A stretch of 64,000 nt of DNA from Acanthacorydalis orientalis (taxonomy: Eukaryota; Arthropoda; Insecta; Megaloptera; Corydalidae), in assembly GCA_034766995.1 (NCBI GenBank), contig CM068325.1:5386664-5450663 (forward strand), given 5' to 3'. Below the pieces are notes generated by a model that saw only the letters and a list, made by a program, of their open reading frames with translations, did not search any database and was not told the origin of the DNA. The position numbers and the translations under genes are program-made. Position 1 is the first letter of the stretch. Every line of letters starts with the position of its first letter. Shown here piece by piece: positions 1-12,525 of the stretch.

Positions 1-560
1 TAACAGTATTTAAAAAAATATCAAAAGTCGAAACAGAATCTAGAAATGTGAATTTTCGATAAATCTTCGATTTCAACCCCGTTCTGACCCGTTTGTAAGG
101 ACATAAAAATTAAAATACGTTGAAATAACCTTGTAATACATCCAGGAGTCCTGTTTTTGTCCTGGAATCGTTCTAAATTAAAAAAAAAATATTCAAGCCG
201 AAGACAAAGCCTTAAAGTGTCAATTTTCGATAAATCACCAATTTCAACCCCATTTTGATCGATTTTCAAGGGTAAAAAAATTCAGTACGTTCTTATAACC
301 CCCACAACTATCCAGGATAATTCAGATTTCATCTTAGAATCACTAAACAGTATTTAAAAAAAATATCAAAAGTCGAAACGGAATCTAGAAATGTGAATTT
401 AGGATAAATCTACGATTTCAACCCCATTCTGAGCCGATTTTAAGTATTAAAAAATTTAAATACGTTGAAATAATCTTACAAGATATCCAGGACAGTCCCG
501 TTTTTGTCCTGGAATCGTTGAAAAAAATTTTAAAAAAATATCAAACGGACTGAATCCAGT
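1..560. repeat. Degenerate tandem array, unit about 173 bp
   Basis: About three and a half copies of an AT-rich unit. Each has a TTTAAAAAAATATCAAAAGTCG-like segment (near 10, 180, 350 and 525), a 'cgatttcaacccc' segment, and a 'tccagga...gtcctggaatc' segment. The CCAGGA/TCCTGG part and the A-tract resemble the arrays at 29.6-31.45 kb (opposite orientation) and 32.1-33.0 kb (same orientation), so this may be another member of that satellite family. The array probably continues beyond the left edge. Confidence 0.8.
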
Positions 561-3559
561 TTGTAATCAAATATTGACGAATCGTATTTTTTCAATGAAT
601 TCACTATTCGAAATATTGATAACGGGATAGAAGAGGATAGAAATAAGTGATTAGTCGAGTATCGTTTCACGAAATGCATAAAATGAATTAATTCCATTCC
701 TGTCGATCAGCGGATTCAATAAAAACTGCTGATAACGCACTGATACGGACTCGAATCGAATCGAAAACGTAATCAGCACAAGCAGCCTCGACATAACATA
801 TTTACATAAACAAAACGTTTTTACAGCAGGCCGCCGCGATTATGCACGTGTGTGCACATAATTCATCAGAATGTATCGTTCGGAATACGACGTGGGCTCG
901 ACAGAGACGGCGCGTGAGGGAATTTCAACGGGAGCGAAGAAGAGCACAGAACGTTTCTGTTCGGTGACAAGAAAATAAAAAAAAAATATTACACGGTTCG
1001 TCCGCGTTTGCGGAATCCATTCGGACTTATTCTGAATTTCTATCGCTGCCGAAATTCAAATCGGTGTAAACGAACTCGAGGTCATTGAAAAAAGAACGAG
1101 CCGGGTGTCTCTTTTCGGTTTTCTACACGGTTTCTATTTTTTTTTTCCTCTCTGCGCGACTGGGGAAGGGTGCTTCGCACGCGAATCGATCGGTTTTCCA
1201 GTGAGAATGTATCCGTTTGAAACGTTTAAAAAAACATATCTGTCCATACCAGGCGAGAGAGAGAGAGAATGAGATGGATAGACGGATAAATATGTGCAAA
1301 AATAGAAAATGTTCCAAGAAAAAAAATAGAAAATCAGAGCGACGAGCCTACTCTCTTAAAAAACTTCCTCTTGACATTCACAGATGTCTCTGTTATTTCA
1401 TCGGAGTGGACAAATGCCGATCGACGTGATTCGAACCGATTAGTTTTTTTTTTTTTTAAAAAAAACAGATGAAACTCCAAAACAGACTCGAAGAGGAGAC
1501 CAACGGAACGGAAAAACGTCTCAAACGTTTCTCTAAAGATCTATGGATCTATTTACAATTTTTTTCGAGACTTAAGGATTAAGCATCGAGATTTAGCGAC
1601 ACGTCATTCGAAATCGTCGCTTGTGACGCGAGCTCGCTTGTGACACCAGGTCATGTGTGAGCTAATCGGACCTGATCTGACTCGAAAATACGAAAATCCG
1701 AAAATGATTTCATCGACGGATCGAAATTTTTAAAAAAACTGTTTTTTCGAATAACTGCCCGCCGATCCCTCTTAGCTGCGGACTTTTAGAACACTGTGGT
1801 GATCCGTGAAGACCAAAAAGTTTCTCAAATCGGTGTCACAGACCCCGAAATTGATTTCTACGCGTCCTCGCGCCGCTATCCGTCTACCTGTCCAATTCTC
1901 CGGGATCCAGGGTCGAGATTTTTCTCCCGATCGTTTCCAATCACGTTTCTGAACAGTCTTCGCCCGACTTCTGATCGAATCCTCGTTTTTCACCCACTCC
2001 TTCGGTCAAGATCGCTCGAGTACCGACGATTTCATGCGGTTTTGGTTCGTCACTGGTTTCGAATCGGATTCCAAACAACAATTATCTACCCTCCCCCTAC
2101 TCTGTCTAATTTCGACGAAAACGATGCACAATAATGAAGAGGAAAAACAGTAACGATTCTCCGAAAACAAAAGAAAATCAAAAGAAAAACAAAAACAAAA
2201 GAAAAACAATCGTTTTCTTCGTCGTCGGCTGTGAGAGGAAAGATGACAGTCGACCGTGCGCTTTTGTAGGTCAGTTCGGTCGCAGCCTACTGCGCAGCAG
2301 TTTTCCCGTCCGAGAACAGAAACAGAACGACACGGAAAACGCCGGATCCGATTCGACAGTTCGATTTTATTTTCGTTCTGTGTCCGATGGAAGAAAAAAA
2401 AACGTCCCGATCGAACGAGCGACTCCTCTCGATACTCCGGACTCCGGTCCGGAGTTCGAGAACCCGGAGACGGGCTCGCCGCGACTCGGGACGGTGCGGG
2501 TACTCTTTCAGTGTGTAAAAAAAAATCATACTCACGTTCGGATGCCGCTCTCGGGGTCGGTCTGTGCGAAATAAAAGACGGTCGCCGGTCGATGTCGATC
2601 CGGGCGTCTCGATCCGGGTGAAAATGGAAAAAACAAACGACGCACGACTGTCTGTTTTGTTTTGTTTACGCGAGCGGACGCCGCGGGACGGGCGAACAAA
2701 ACAAACGGGCGAACGAATCGCCGAAACCCGCTGACGGCCGATCGATTCCCGTACGAAACAAACACTGCACTGCAACAGACGGATCCGTACCGTCCGACGG
2801 ACCTGTCCGAAAACTTGTGAACGGGATTATATGGCGACGGCGGCGGCTGTGACGACGCACGGCACTGACAGCTCGGACGGGTATCGAACCGGCGTTCCGT
2901 TATGACGAAACGTACGATTGACAGTCGGTCGGTCGGTCTGGCGCGCACACCGACAGTGTTTTTTTTTTTTAATTTATTTATTTTGATTGCTGCGATGACT
3001 GTACACCCACACACACTCACTCACTCGCGCACGCACGCTCCGTCCGTCTCGTAAAACCTGCTGGATCCGATCGACTTTTCACTCGAACACGCGGCCACGA
3101 CGACGACGGCGAAAGAGGAAGATCGACTGGAACGGAGTTTGCGTGACGGCGGTGTTCGTTGCGACCGCACGGCGCGTTTCTACGCCACTGGCGCGCGAGC
3201 AGAACGATCTAGACGGCCGGCTGACGGCACACTGAGACATGTTGTCCGCATATCGACGGAATTTCAGCCGATCTCGTGCGCTGCGCTCGCGTACAATGCA
3301 CGGGAACGGTCGACAGAGACGGACGCACGGGCGGAAAGCGCGCGCGCGAGCGAGACGGCGACGCTCGAAATGCGACGTAGCGGCGCGTTCGGCGATTTCC
3401 GGACGACGTCGACGGCTCTGCCGAAATGTGTGTGTGGGGGGGGGGGTTATTAGTAGTAGAGTCGATCGGTGCGTTTGCGTTCGCTGCGTCATCGAAAACA
3501 GATGAGGAGGGAGCGACGATCGGGGCTCTAACTGCAATCGGACAGGAACGCAAGTGCGA
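561..3559. other. No gene identified; CpG-rich from about 1.75 kb
   Basis: Unique sequence. The part from about 1,750 to 3,550 is GC- and CpG-rich, with overlapping open frames on both strands whose translations are arginine/serine-rich and match nothing I know. It could be promoter, 5' UTR or intron of a gene not visible here. A T-tract/A-tract junction lies near 1,445-1,466. Confidence 0.5.
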
Positions 3560-4330
3560 TATCCGAACAGAGAGATCTAGATGCGTCGATTTTTAGGGGA
3601 CTGATCGACAGGTCGATCGATTTCGAACGACGGACACATCGATCAAGATCGACAAGTGGATCAGAGACACACAGAACTAAGGTTTTGTCGGTTTATTTGG
3701 AAGAAAGTACTTCGTATCGATTGTTTGATCAATTTTCATGCAGAAGAGACCGTAAGCGAGGATCTATGGAAGCCTGATTGATAGATCGATCGATTTCGAG
3801 CTCATGACACTCCAATAATGATCTACAAGTGATTCAAAAGTACCCACAAATCACATAGATCTAATAGCTTGCAGACTTAAAAGGAAAAATACTTAGTACC
3901 AACAATTTGATCAATTCTCATGCAGAACGATCCATAACTGAGGATCTATGAATACCCGATTGATAGATCGATCGATCTCGAGCTCCTGACACGTCGATCA
4001 AAATCAAAATGTCGCCCACAACTGTGTACAAGTGCACAGATCAAAGGATTTGCAGACTTATTCAGAAACAAAGGTACTTGATGTCGACTTTTCGATCAAT
4101 TTTCATGCAGAACAAATCATAAATGGAAACACGATCGATTTCGAGCCTCGCACACTTCAATCAAGATCGTAGAGGGGTTCAAAGGCTGCCCAGAACGCGC
4201 ACAGATCGAAAATCCAGAGAGGGATCGATTTTCTGAACCGATTTCGTATGGAGACACCGACAGACGGGGATCCGTGGAAGCCTGATCGTTAGATCGAACG
4301 ATTTCGTGCTCGTCACGCCCGGACCAAGTG
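3560..4330. repeat. Tandem array, unit about 182-185 bp, four degenerate copies
   Basis: The landmark 'tcatgcag' falls at 3736, 3918 and 4103 (spacing 182 and 185). Copies also share 'gatcgatcgatttcgagct' and 'gaggatctatggaagcctgat' segments. Divergence is substantial, so the array is old. Confidence 0.85.
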
Positions 4331-5689
4331 GTCCGAATTTTATTCGGGATCGAGGAGCCGGTCGACGGAATTGTCTAGGGTCGTTCTTCGATCAAGTATG
4401 AGCTTCATCCGTCTGATTTTCGATGAAATCTCGACGATCCATCCGTCTGTAGATCTCGGATCGACGAGAAAGAGAAGGATGGAGCGATTTTCGAAAGGAA
4501 AAAAAATGTTCGAGACGACGCACCGTCGTCTCTTTCCCTCGAACGGACTGGCGCGCCGACGACGCCGACTCCGCTTCCGGCGCCGTCCCGCCGACCCTGA
4601 ATGCGGATCGTCCGTCCTTCTCGCGCGTCCGGTCGTCCCGTATCGTTCGGTCCCTCTCTCGTACCGATCTACGTCTCATTTGTGTGTGCGTGCGCGTTTC
4701 TCCCCCGTCCTGTTTCAATAACGATTGCGCGGAATGGCCTAATGACTGGTGAAAACTCTCACCGACAGTCGATTATTACTGAGAATATTTTCTTCCAGCT
4801 TCGATTCCGCCGGCCTCGTTTCGTCCCCCCGTCCCGCCGCTTCCATACCGTAGATCAGTCATATATTCTTCAATCGCACTTATATGTACATAAATAATCG
4901 ATCTATCGATCCTAAACAATCTCCTGATCTCGAATCGACTGTGAAAAAAATCTATAACCTGTCTTGTATCTCGACAAAGATCCACGGACTCGAATCTCAT
5001 CGATATTACAATGGAAAAACGGATATTTCGAGGAAGCTCTAAATAAACGATTTTCCGGTGAGAAGTCGCTATAGATCCTTAGATCTTCGATCGAAATCTC
5101 AATTGCTTTTTTAAAAAAGTGACATTTCTTATACTGGAATTGATCGGATTGATGAATGCAATAGTTTTCTTCAATTGTATGATCTGGAATTGTATAGATC
5201 TTCAATAGATCGAACGGCGAGTCCGTTCGGAATTTCGATTCTCGTCGAAAACACAACCCGGCCGTGAAATCTTGCAGAAAAACGGATTTCCGGCGGATCT
5301 ATTGCTGAAACAACTCGCGCACGACCAAATAAATGCCCGCAGATCCTGCCGAAATCGAAACGAAGGACGATGTGTGACGGGAACGACGATAGAACGTTCC
5401 GAGGATCGACCGTCCGCCTAGAAACGCGACGTCTGTCGGATCGATCGTCGGAACGGCGCCGCGACGCTCGAACGATCGCCGCAAATGTGGTAGGAAATGT
5501 CGGACGGGGACGACACTCGAAATCGTTGACCGCCCACGCTCAATAAACGTTCCGGAACGAATCCATTAGCACGTCGGACGGCGACGAAAACCGGAAAAGG
5601 GAACCCGTGGGAGTCGTTAATGCGTGACGAGGCGCGCGTACTGCGGCCGCACAGACTTGTATGCGTTCTTCGCGTTGAGATCTGTGGAT
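4331..5689. other. No gene identified
   Basis: Unique sequence with a GC-rich block at 4,500-4,730 and another at 5,280-5,660. Open frames here are chance frames in CpG-rich DNA (arginine-rich, overlapping on both strands). Confidence 0.5.
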
Positions 5690-6090
5690 TTCTGAAAGTC
5701 GTGGATTGAGGTATCGACCGTTCCGTACGATTTCCAGTCTGGAAGAATACAGAGACTGTCTTCCAGGACTGGAAAACGTCCATACGTCGCTGATATCTCG
5801 AATTCATGTCAGTTTTTCAGGATCAATCTCTCGATTCTTATACGATTTATCACATTTATCAATCGAAAGGAAGGTCTATCAGTCGGTTGGTCCGATTTCC
5901 AGTCTGGAAAGATTGAAAAACAGTATTCAAAAGTTGAAATCGCGTCAATCCGGCCCTGTTCGATCAAATTTCTCTCGTTTTTCTCAGATAAGTTTCTTAA
6001 TTTTCACACGATTTGTATTATTTATCAACCAGAAGGAAGATCTATCAAACATTCGGTCCGATTTCCAGTCTGGAAGGATTCGAAAACAAT
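5690..6090. repeat. Tandem array, unit about 165 bp, three copies
   Basis: The segment 'gatttccagtctggaa' recurs at 5729, 5894 and 6060 (spacing 165 and 166). Each copy also carries a 'ttatcaa...ggaaggtctatca' segment. Confidence 0.85.
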
Positions 6091-8740
6091 CTCCCACGAC
6101 CGAAACACGACAACGGTTCGATCTTCACCGTCGATCCGGACGACAATCAGCGCCAGACGTGAAGATCCGACGCGGATTTCTCGCCGAATCGCGACATGTA
6201 CTTTCCGGTCATTGCCGTTCGTGTTTCCTCGGCACGCACGCCGTTTCCGGGTTCGTGACCGGTCGTGTCCGAGTCATTTGTTTCGCATGTGTCCGACAAT
6301 AACTGTCGATCGATCGGTACGGTGACACAGATGACGGGTATCGAACCTACACGCAGTGGCACGGATAGATCGGTGTCGACGGAACGATCTACGGCGAAAT
6401 CGTCGCTCTCCAATCGATATTCCAGACGTTTCTGACAGGAAATCGATCGGGAGTGACAAGGAGCACGCACTGGTCGGAATTTCCGACCGTTTCTGCGTCG
6501 AGGATCGAACCGTACGTCGTTTGTTTACGGATCATACGTTCATCTGTCTGTTCGTCTCTGTGTGTGTGTGTGTATCCCCCTTCGTGTGACACTAATTCCG
6601 TCAAATTGCCGTTAATAATGATATGCAAATCGCAATAAATTGATAAACTTATTTTGTTTCCAAGTGGCGCGACCTTGAATTATGCACTGAGTGCGCGCGC
6701 GCGCGCGTGAGCGTTCCGTGTGTTTGTTTCGAACGAACGGACCAGCTGATTTGTATAATTGCCCGGTCATTATGTGCACATCTTCGACGCAGTACCGGTG
6801 CGACAGAGACGGACGATACGGATCTACGACGGATCGGTCGTTGCGCGCGCCGAATCGCGATCGGTACCGTGCGGATCGTGTCGTCGTCGTCGTCGTCACA
6901 CGGATGGATTGTTTCGACACACGGGACCGTCGTTTCCGCGCCGGCGGCCGTCTAAGTGTGCGCAGATCGGATCGACAGCCGAAGATCGAACGAGATTTAT
7001 CGAACAGATTCGCGATTGTCGATCGTCGAACTAGACACTGATCGACGCCAGTCCCTCTATATGAAAGACAACTCACTGGAAAGCCATCGATCATTCTGTA
7101 AACATTCAACACTCCGATATAAATCCTATCGCGCGATCTATAACGTCGAAGAACGATCATTTTAATACCGCACGGGTCGTCGAGTCCTGTTTTAAGAACT
7201 CAATTATGAATTGTTCCGAAACAGAATTAAAAAATCGACGATCTACGATCTAGAATTATCCGAAAACTGCAAGAAGATCGACGAAGATCGTTCGAATGAA
7301 ACGGAAATTGAAAAAATGAACGTCTCGGACGATGCTAGGCGGCCATGGAAACAATTCGAAGATGTGGAAGCGGCGAGCGGGCTGTGATCGTTAGAAATAT
7401 GTACCAACAGACGGCTGTGGAAGCGATGCGGTCGGATGTCTGAACACAGGCTCGGTTTTATGGATCGAGCAGGCTGTAAGGTGGCCGTGGCCATCTTTTC
7501 GAGGTTCGCAGTTGAAATGTTTGAACGAATTCTTTTTTTTTGCACGAATTAACGGTGTTTCTGATCAGCATATGGTAAAAAAGAAAAGGAGAAGAAAGAA
7601 AAGAAAAAGAAAAAATGTTTGAACCGCGGCCATATTTTTTATATAGACGAGCCTAACGGTTTCTACAGTCTCTCGAATGTTTCCACGGCCGACTAACAAC
7701 GTTTAAAATTTGCACAACGATTTCCAGAGCCTTCTATCGATTCACATCAACCTGACTATTCTCAAAAACAATCAGCGTTTTTCAAGGCCCTCTAAGGATA
7801 CTCACATTCGTTAAATTTCCACAGCCGTCGATTTTTTCTCGGCCGCCTGTCAACTGTCAATCGATTTCTGAACGATCGATCGATTCATATCGATCCGGAT
7901 CGGTTTAATCGTCGCACGCTTCGATCTACTTTCGTTTCAATTCTATTCGGTGCGCCGCGCGGAATTTAAAACGCTCACGACGTCGATCTTTCGGATAAAT
8001 TGAGCAAATTTCGTCCTACGGCCGCAGTCCAAATCGTCCAGACGATGCAGTGATTTACATAAACTGTCAATCTGTAACGGACGTTCGCGTTATTCGCGCG
8101 CAGGGGCACAACAACGGTCGCCGAGGGTCGTCTCAGTCCGTTATCCACGGGTGGCACGGTCGGGTGTTCGAAAAAAAGGAAAGTAGCGATGGAGGAGAAG
8201 AAAACGACAACAAACAAACGCCATCGCAGCACACATTAGAGCGCGGATTGTCCGCGAGTTCCTTCCACGCGACATTGCATGCAAATTATCAATTTCGTAC
8301 GAAAACGACGAGGCAGTCCCGGTTCATACTTGTGACATTCGGTCATCGCTTCATTGTAAAGAGGCTTGTTCATGTACGGTGTGTGTGTGTGTGTGCGAGT
8401 GAACGCACACCGAAACGATCTGTTCTTGAATTTCAGATTTCTTTCAAATAAACAAAACAGACACGTAATTCAGAACGCACATAGATCCATACGTTCCACA
8501 CCACCTATATCAAACATTTACAGTTTTAATCTCATGCAATAATCGACACACACACACACACACACTTCTATAAACACATTATCGTTTCGGAAAAAATGGC
8601 GTCTTTTTTATAATATTGACTTTACGACATTTGTCATGGTGTAAACAAATCTAATTAACGCTGTTTATTCAACGAACAAGGTCACACTATCATTTGAACA
8701 TTTATTTATAAACTAGACACATTCATACATACATGCATGC
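6091..8740. other. No gene identified; dispersed GGCYGTGGAA-like motifs
   Basis: Contains CpG-rich unique sequence (6,100-7,050), a short GTC/CGT repeat near 6,880, and a zone at 7,320-7,870. In that zone degenerate GGCTGTGGAA/GGCCGTGGAA motifs run on the plus strand up to 7,500 and in reverse complement from about 7,680. No supported coding exon. Confidence 0.4.
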
Positions 8741-8763
8741 ATATATATATATATATATATATA
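8741..8763. repeat. (AT)n microsatellite
   Basis: A short uninterrupted AT dinucleotide run following a CATA/TGCA-rich lead-in. Confidence 0.95.
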
Positions 8764-9185
8764 GTACAAATTAGTGCATGTATATAATTAGTACACACAT
8801 CCAAACAGGCTGCGTCATTTTTTCTGAACAAACAATGAAACGGACACTCATCGTCGACAGATTAACACCGTCACACGAAAACGTGTCGAAACTGGAGTCA
8901 GAGGATGAAAATATAGTCCGGTGTGATTGCGAATCGCGACGATTGGAATGATTTCCGGTCGAGAGAGCGATCGGAAGCGTTCAGAATAGAAGATAGAAGG
9001 GAGAGAGAACGATCTGGAAACGTTAGCGACGGAGAGGCGGCTGTGACAGTCGCTGTTAGTTTTTCACGATCGTTCGATTGTTGCGAATCGATAGGTGGCT
9101 GCGAAACGAACGTGCGATTGTCGTCAGTAGAGCGAGATGAGACGAAATGCGGTTCGGATGACTGATCAACGGTGTCGGATAATCT

Positions 9186-9188
<3 letters not shown>
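8764..9188. other. No gene identified
   Basis: Unique sequence without a recognisable exon, RNA or repeat. Confidence 0.4.

Positions 9189-9253
<65 letters not shown>
9189..9253. repeat. (TA)n microsatellite
   Basis: About 32 uninterrupted TA dinucleotides. The Ile-Tyr open frames across it are artefacts of the repeat. Confidence 0.97.
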
Positions 9254-9255
<2 letters not shown>

Positions 9256-9499
9256 AAACGTACCCGGATAAATAAGAATCGAGGAGATAACGCGTCGAGC
9301 AGGTAGAGAAAAGTGAGAAGGAGACTGGGAAGTATCTCAAGGTGTGACTGTAAGAGAAATGCAAGTCTACTGAGAAGAGACGGCCGGATAGGAGGCTGTG
9401 CATACGATGGAACGGAGATAGAACTGATCAGGCGGCCGTGGAACGTACTATTCGGATATTAGAATGGGATAGACGGCTGTGGAAGTCGCGAATAATTGG

Positions 9500-9985
9500 C
9501 CTGATCTAAGAATCGTTGGATCGTGTGATTGTCGGTCAGGTCTGAACAGGTCAGGTCAGATCAGGTCGTGTCGGATCACGTCTGACCAGGCCTTATCTGA
9601 CTGGGTCATGAAATACAAGGTCATGTTTGTCTAGTTCATGTCTGACCCGGGTCATGTACGACCCGGTCATGTATGACCCGGTCATGTATGACTCGGTCAT
9701 GTATGACCCGGTCATGTATGACCCGGTCATGTATGACCCGGTCATGTATGACCCGGTGATGTATGACCCGGTGATGTATGACCCGGTGATGTATGTCCGG
9801 GTCATGTGTGATCAGGTCACGTATGACTGGGTCATGGCCGACTGAGTCACTGCCGACCGGGTCACGATTATGCGGGTCATGTCCGACCGGGTCAGGTCTG
9901 ATCAGGCCAGATCACATACGGCTAAGTACACCGTGACAAAATCCCCAGTTTTGTAGATTCGGTCACTGCTAGTGAGGTCTGATGA
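9500..9985. repeat. GGTCA minisatellite with a 15-bp core array
   Basis: A degenerate field of GGTCA pentamers containing a regular core. Nine 15-bp units of the type GACCCGGTCATGTAT start at 9660 and repeat every 15 bases to 9794. Most differ only by TCAT/TGAT or ACCC/ACTC. Because 15 is divisible by 3 the array is open in frames on both strands (a DPVMY-type pentapeptide on plus), but it has no gene context. Confidence 0.95.
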
Positions 9986-10033
9986 GGTCCGACGTGACAC
10001 TCACTACTTCATCACGCACATCAGTCGATTACT

Positions 10034-10395
10034 GAAGAAAATATTTCTCTTATAAGATGCGGAAAATCTCGAGCCTTTTTTTCTAAAAAAATGGCTCGAC
10101 AGTGCGAGCTAGTACGTTACTATATTAATACCTTTGGGATACCCTACCACTACACGAAGTTTGGTCCCAAAGTCAATTTCTGAGCTACTATCCTCCCCTT
10201 GTTAATTGATTAGTGAAGAAGATATTTCTCTTATAAGATGCGGAAAAGCTCGAGCCTTTTTTTCGAAAAAAAAATGGCTCGACAGTGCGAGCTAGTACGT
10301 TACTATATTAATAAGTTCGGGATACCTTACCACTACACGAAGTTCGGTCCCGGACCCAGGTCCCGAGCTCGTATCCTCCCCTCGACAGTACCATT
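10034..10395. repeat. 181-bp tandem duplication with a T/A-tract hairpin
   Basis: Two close copies, starting at 10034 and 10215 (GAAGAARATATTTCTC landmark). Each has an inverted repeat TCGAGCC...GGCTCGA (10069-10075 with 10093-10099; 10250-10256 with 10276-10282) whose loop is a T-tract followed by an A-tract. Each also has an ATG (10091 and 10274) opening a frame that begins MARQCELVRYYIN in both. Copy 1 stops after 30 codons; copy 2 stays open to 10630. Similarity continues past the copy-1 stop. Confidence 0.85.
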
Positions 10396-10978
10396 TTCCT
10401 GCAGATACAGCGAAACACGTCCGGAAACTGATGTCGAGTCTAGATGTTTTCGGCTCCTCGACGACACACCGACCGTTCCTGAACCTGTCTGTCGTCTCAC
10501 TCGTCCGTCTCCCGTCCCCCGTTCCGTTCGATCGCGCGCCGATACGAAACAGTCAGCAGACACAGAGGAAAAAAAAACATTCGTCCGACTACACACATCC
10601 TGCACATCCCATGCACAGGTATTTATTTAATTGTCGACACGGATACAGAGACGCATTCGACGATCGTCGTGATAAAGGAGCGTTTTTCCGCAACGCCGGC
10701 CACCGATTCAATCCGCTCCGATCTATTTGCACCGCTGCTCGTTTCGCTCCCATGTGCGGACGGCGTCCGATTGACGGCCGCGAATTCGCTGCGCGCGTTT
10801 CAGAAATGCGATTGTGATCGTTTTCTATGCGACGGACGATTTGTTTACGTTTTTTTTCCCGACCCGGGCGCGAAGGAAGTCGTTTCAATGGACGGCATAA
10901 ATCTATGTCGATTGAAAACTAGTAGACCGACGCGAATTGGCACAGATTCCGACACTTCCTGTCGTCAAACGCTTATTA
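10396..10978. other. No gene identified
   Basis: CpG-rich unique sequence with overlapping open frames on both strands and no recognisable domain. Confidence 0.4.
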
Positions 10979-11332
<354 letters not shown>

Positions 11333-11361
11333 TGAAGATGATGATGATATATATATATACA

Positions 11362-11404
<43 letters not shown>
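11333..11404. repeat. LINE tail grading into (AT)n microsatellite
   Basis: A short ATG trinucleotide run right after the stop codon of the LINE fragment passes into AT dinucleotides. This is consistent with a microsatellite seeded from a LINE 3' tail. Confidence 0.8.
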
Positions 11405-11406
<2 letters not shown>

Positions 11407-12433
11407 ATTTCACTCCGATTCATATAAAAACACATTAAGAATATTCTTATTTTCAGAAACAACACAACCGCACAGGCCAACTGTCTAATTCACTCGCGCA
11501 CATCCGGTCAGCGTATGTGTCTATCACTGTTTTTTCGCGAAAACACCACGAAGGCACGTGTCGAAGCCACGATCAGTGCCACCTAGTCGGGATTCGTCGA
11601 TAAACCTGAGGCCCGAACTCGAAACCCGATTCGAAAGACAGGCGTTTTCGAAACGCCGCGACCATTTAACACAGGGCCGTACCCGAAATTTCCACATCGA
11701 ACAGCTCATGCACGACGGAAGATCTGCTCGGAACGATTCAAAGCACTTTATTTATTTGTTTCGTTGGCAATCGTTTATTTATTCGTTTTTTTTATTTATT
11801 TATTCTCACGGCACACTCGTCCGGCGCGTATCTTGTTTTAAAAACAATCGAACAGTCGATCGAAAGCGCGCCAGTCGCGAAACCGAACGGGAACCGTCGA
11901 CTTTCCGGTCGAAAAAACGCACACTGGATCTGGAATCGTATCGTAGATCGACACTGTATCATTCTCGGCACGTTCGAAACGACCCGCACGGATATCTGAA
12001 CGGCGGAATGACGTTCTGTGTCGAAACAGATACCAGTTCGTGCCGTTTCAGTGTGAAGAAGGGGCGCTTATGTAAGCTTTGGGATTCGGTAACGTGGAAG
12101 TAAATGAACGACGCGCGTGATCGCGTGACGTGAGCGAAAACATGTCCGGTTATGTCACTCTAAGTCGGCACGTCGATCGGTTTGAGATCATTAAAGTGTG
12201 TTTAGATGCGCGACGGACCCGTTTCTGCAGTTTCGGGACTTGAAAGGTGTGTTCTGCAGACTAGTATCGTATGTCTGCATCGAACAACACACTCGATCAT
12301 GATAATAATCATTCAAATGTGTGACAGCGAGACAATCAAATCAAAATATTTTTAATTTTTTTTGTTAATCTCGGTTTCTAATCTTTCTGTTTGAATGAAA
12401 CGATTCGCTGTCTCGTAGAAAATAAAAAATAAT
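11405..12433. other. No gene identified
   Basis: Unique sequence. The plus-strand open frame at 11558-12103 (181 codons) has no recognisable motif, and its composition is like the neighbouring CpG-rich DNA. Confidence 0.4.
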
Positions 12434-12440
12434 GAAAAAA
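12434..12440 (-). terminator. RNA polymerase III terminator of the tRNA-Thr gene
   Basis: On the minus strand a run of T residues begins about a dozen bases after the tRNA 3' end. This is the usual oligo-T stop for Pol III. Confidence 0.8.
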
Positions 12441-12451
12441 TTGAATCGACA

Positions 12452-12525
12452 AGGCCCCGGGGGGATTCGAACCCCCGATCTCCTGTTTACTAGACAGGCG
12501 CTTTAACCAACTAAGCCACGGCGCC
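12452..12525 (-). tRNA. tRNA-Thr (anticodon AGU)
   Basis: The minus strand folds into a full cloverleaf of 74 bases. The anticodon arm is CCTGT-CTAGTAA-ACAGG with anticodon AGT, which reads threonine codons after A34-to-inosine editing. The A box (TGGCTTAGTTGG) and the B box (GGTTCGAATCC) are intact. The T stem is GGGGG/CCCCC. The acceptor stem is GGCGCCG against CGGGGCC, giving six Watson-Crick pairs and one G4:G69 mismatch. No intron is present. The start was set by the acceptor-stem pairing and the end by the discriminator base. CCA is not encoded, as expected in eukaryotes. Confidence 0.95.

Noticed and set aside
2134..3553. Several 90-162-codon frames on both strands
   Set aside because: They overlap one another on opposite strands and show no motif, signal peptide or splice-consistent structure.
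9593..9845. Repeat proteins of the DPVMY / ITGSY type on both strands
   Set aside because: They are produced by a 15-bp minisatellite whose length is divisible by three; there are no flanking exons, and both strands are equally open.
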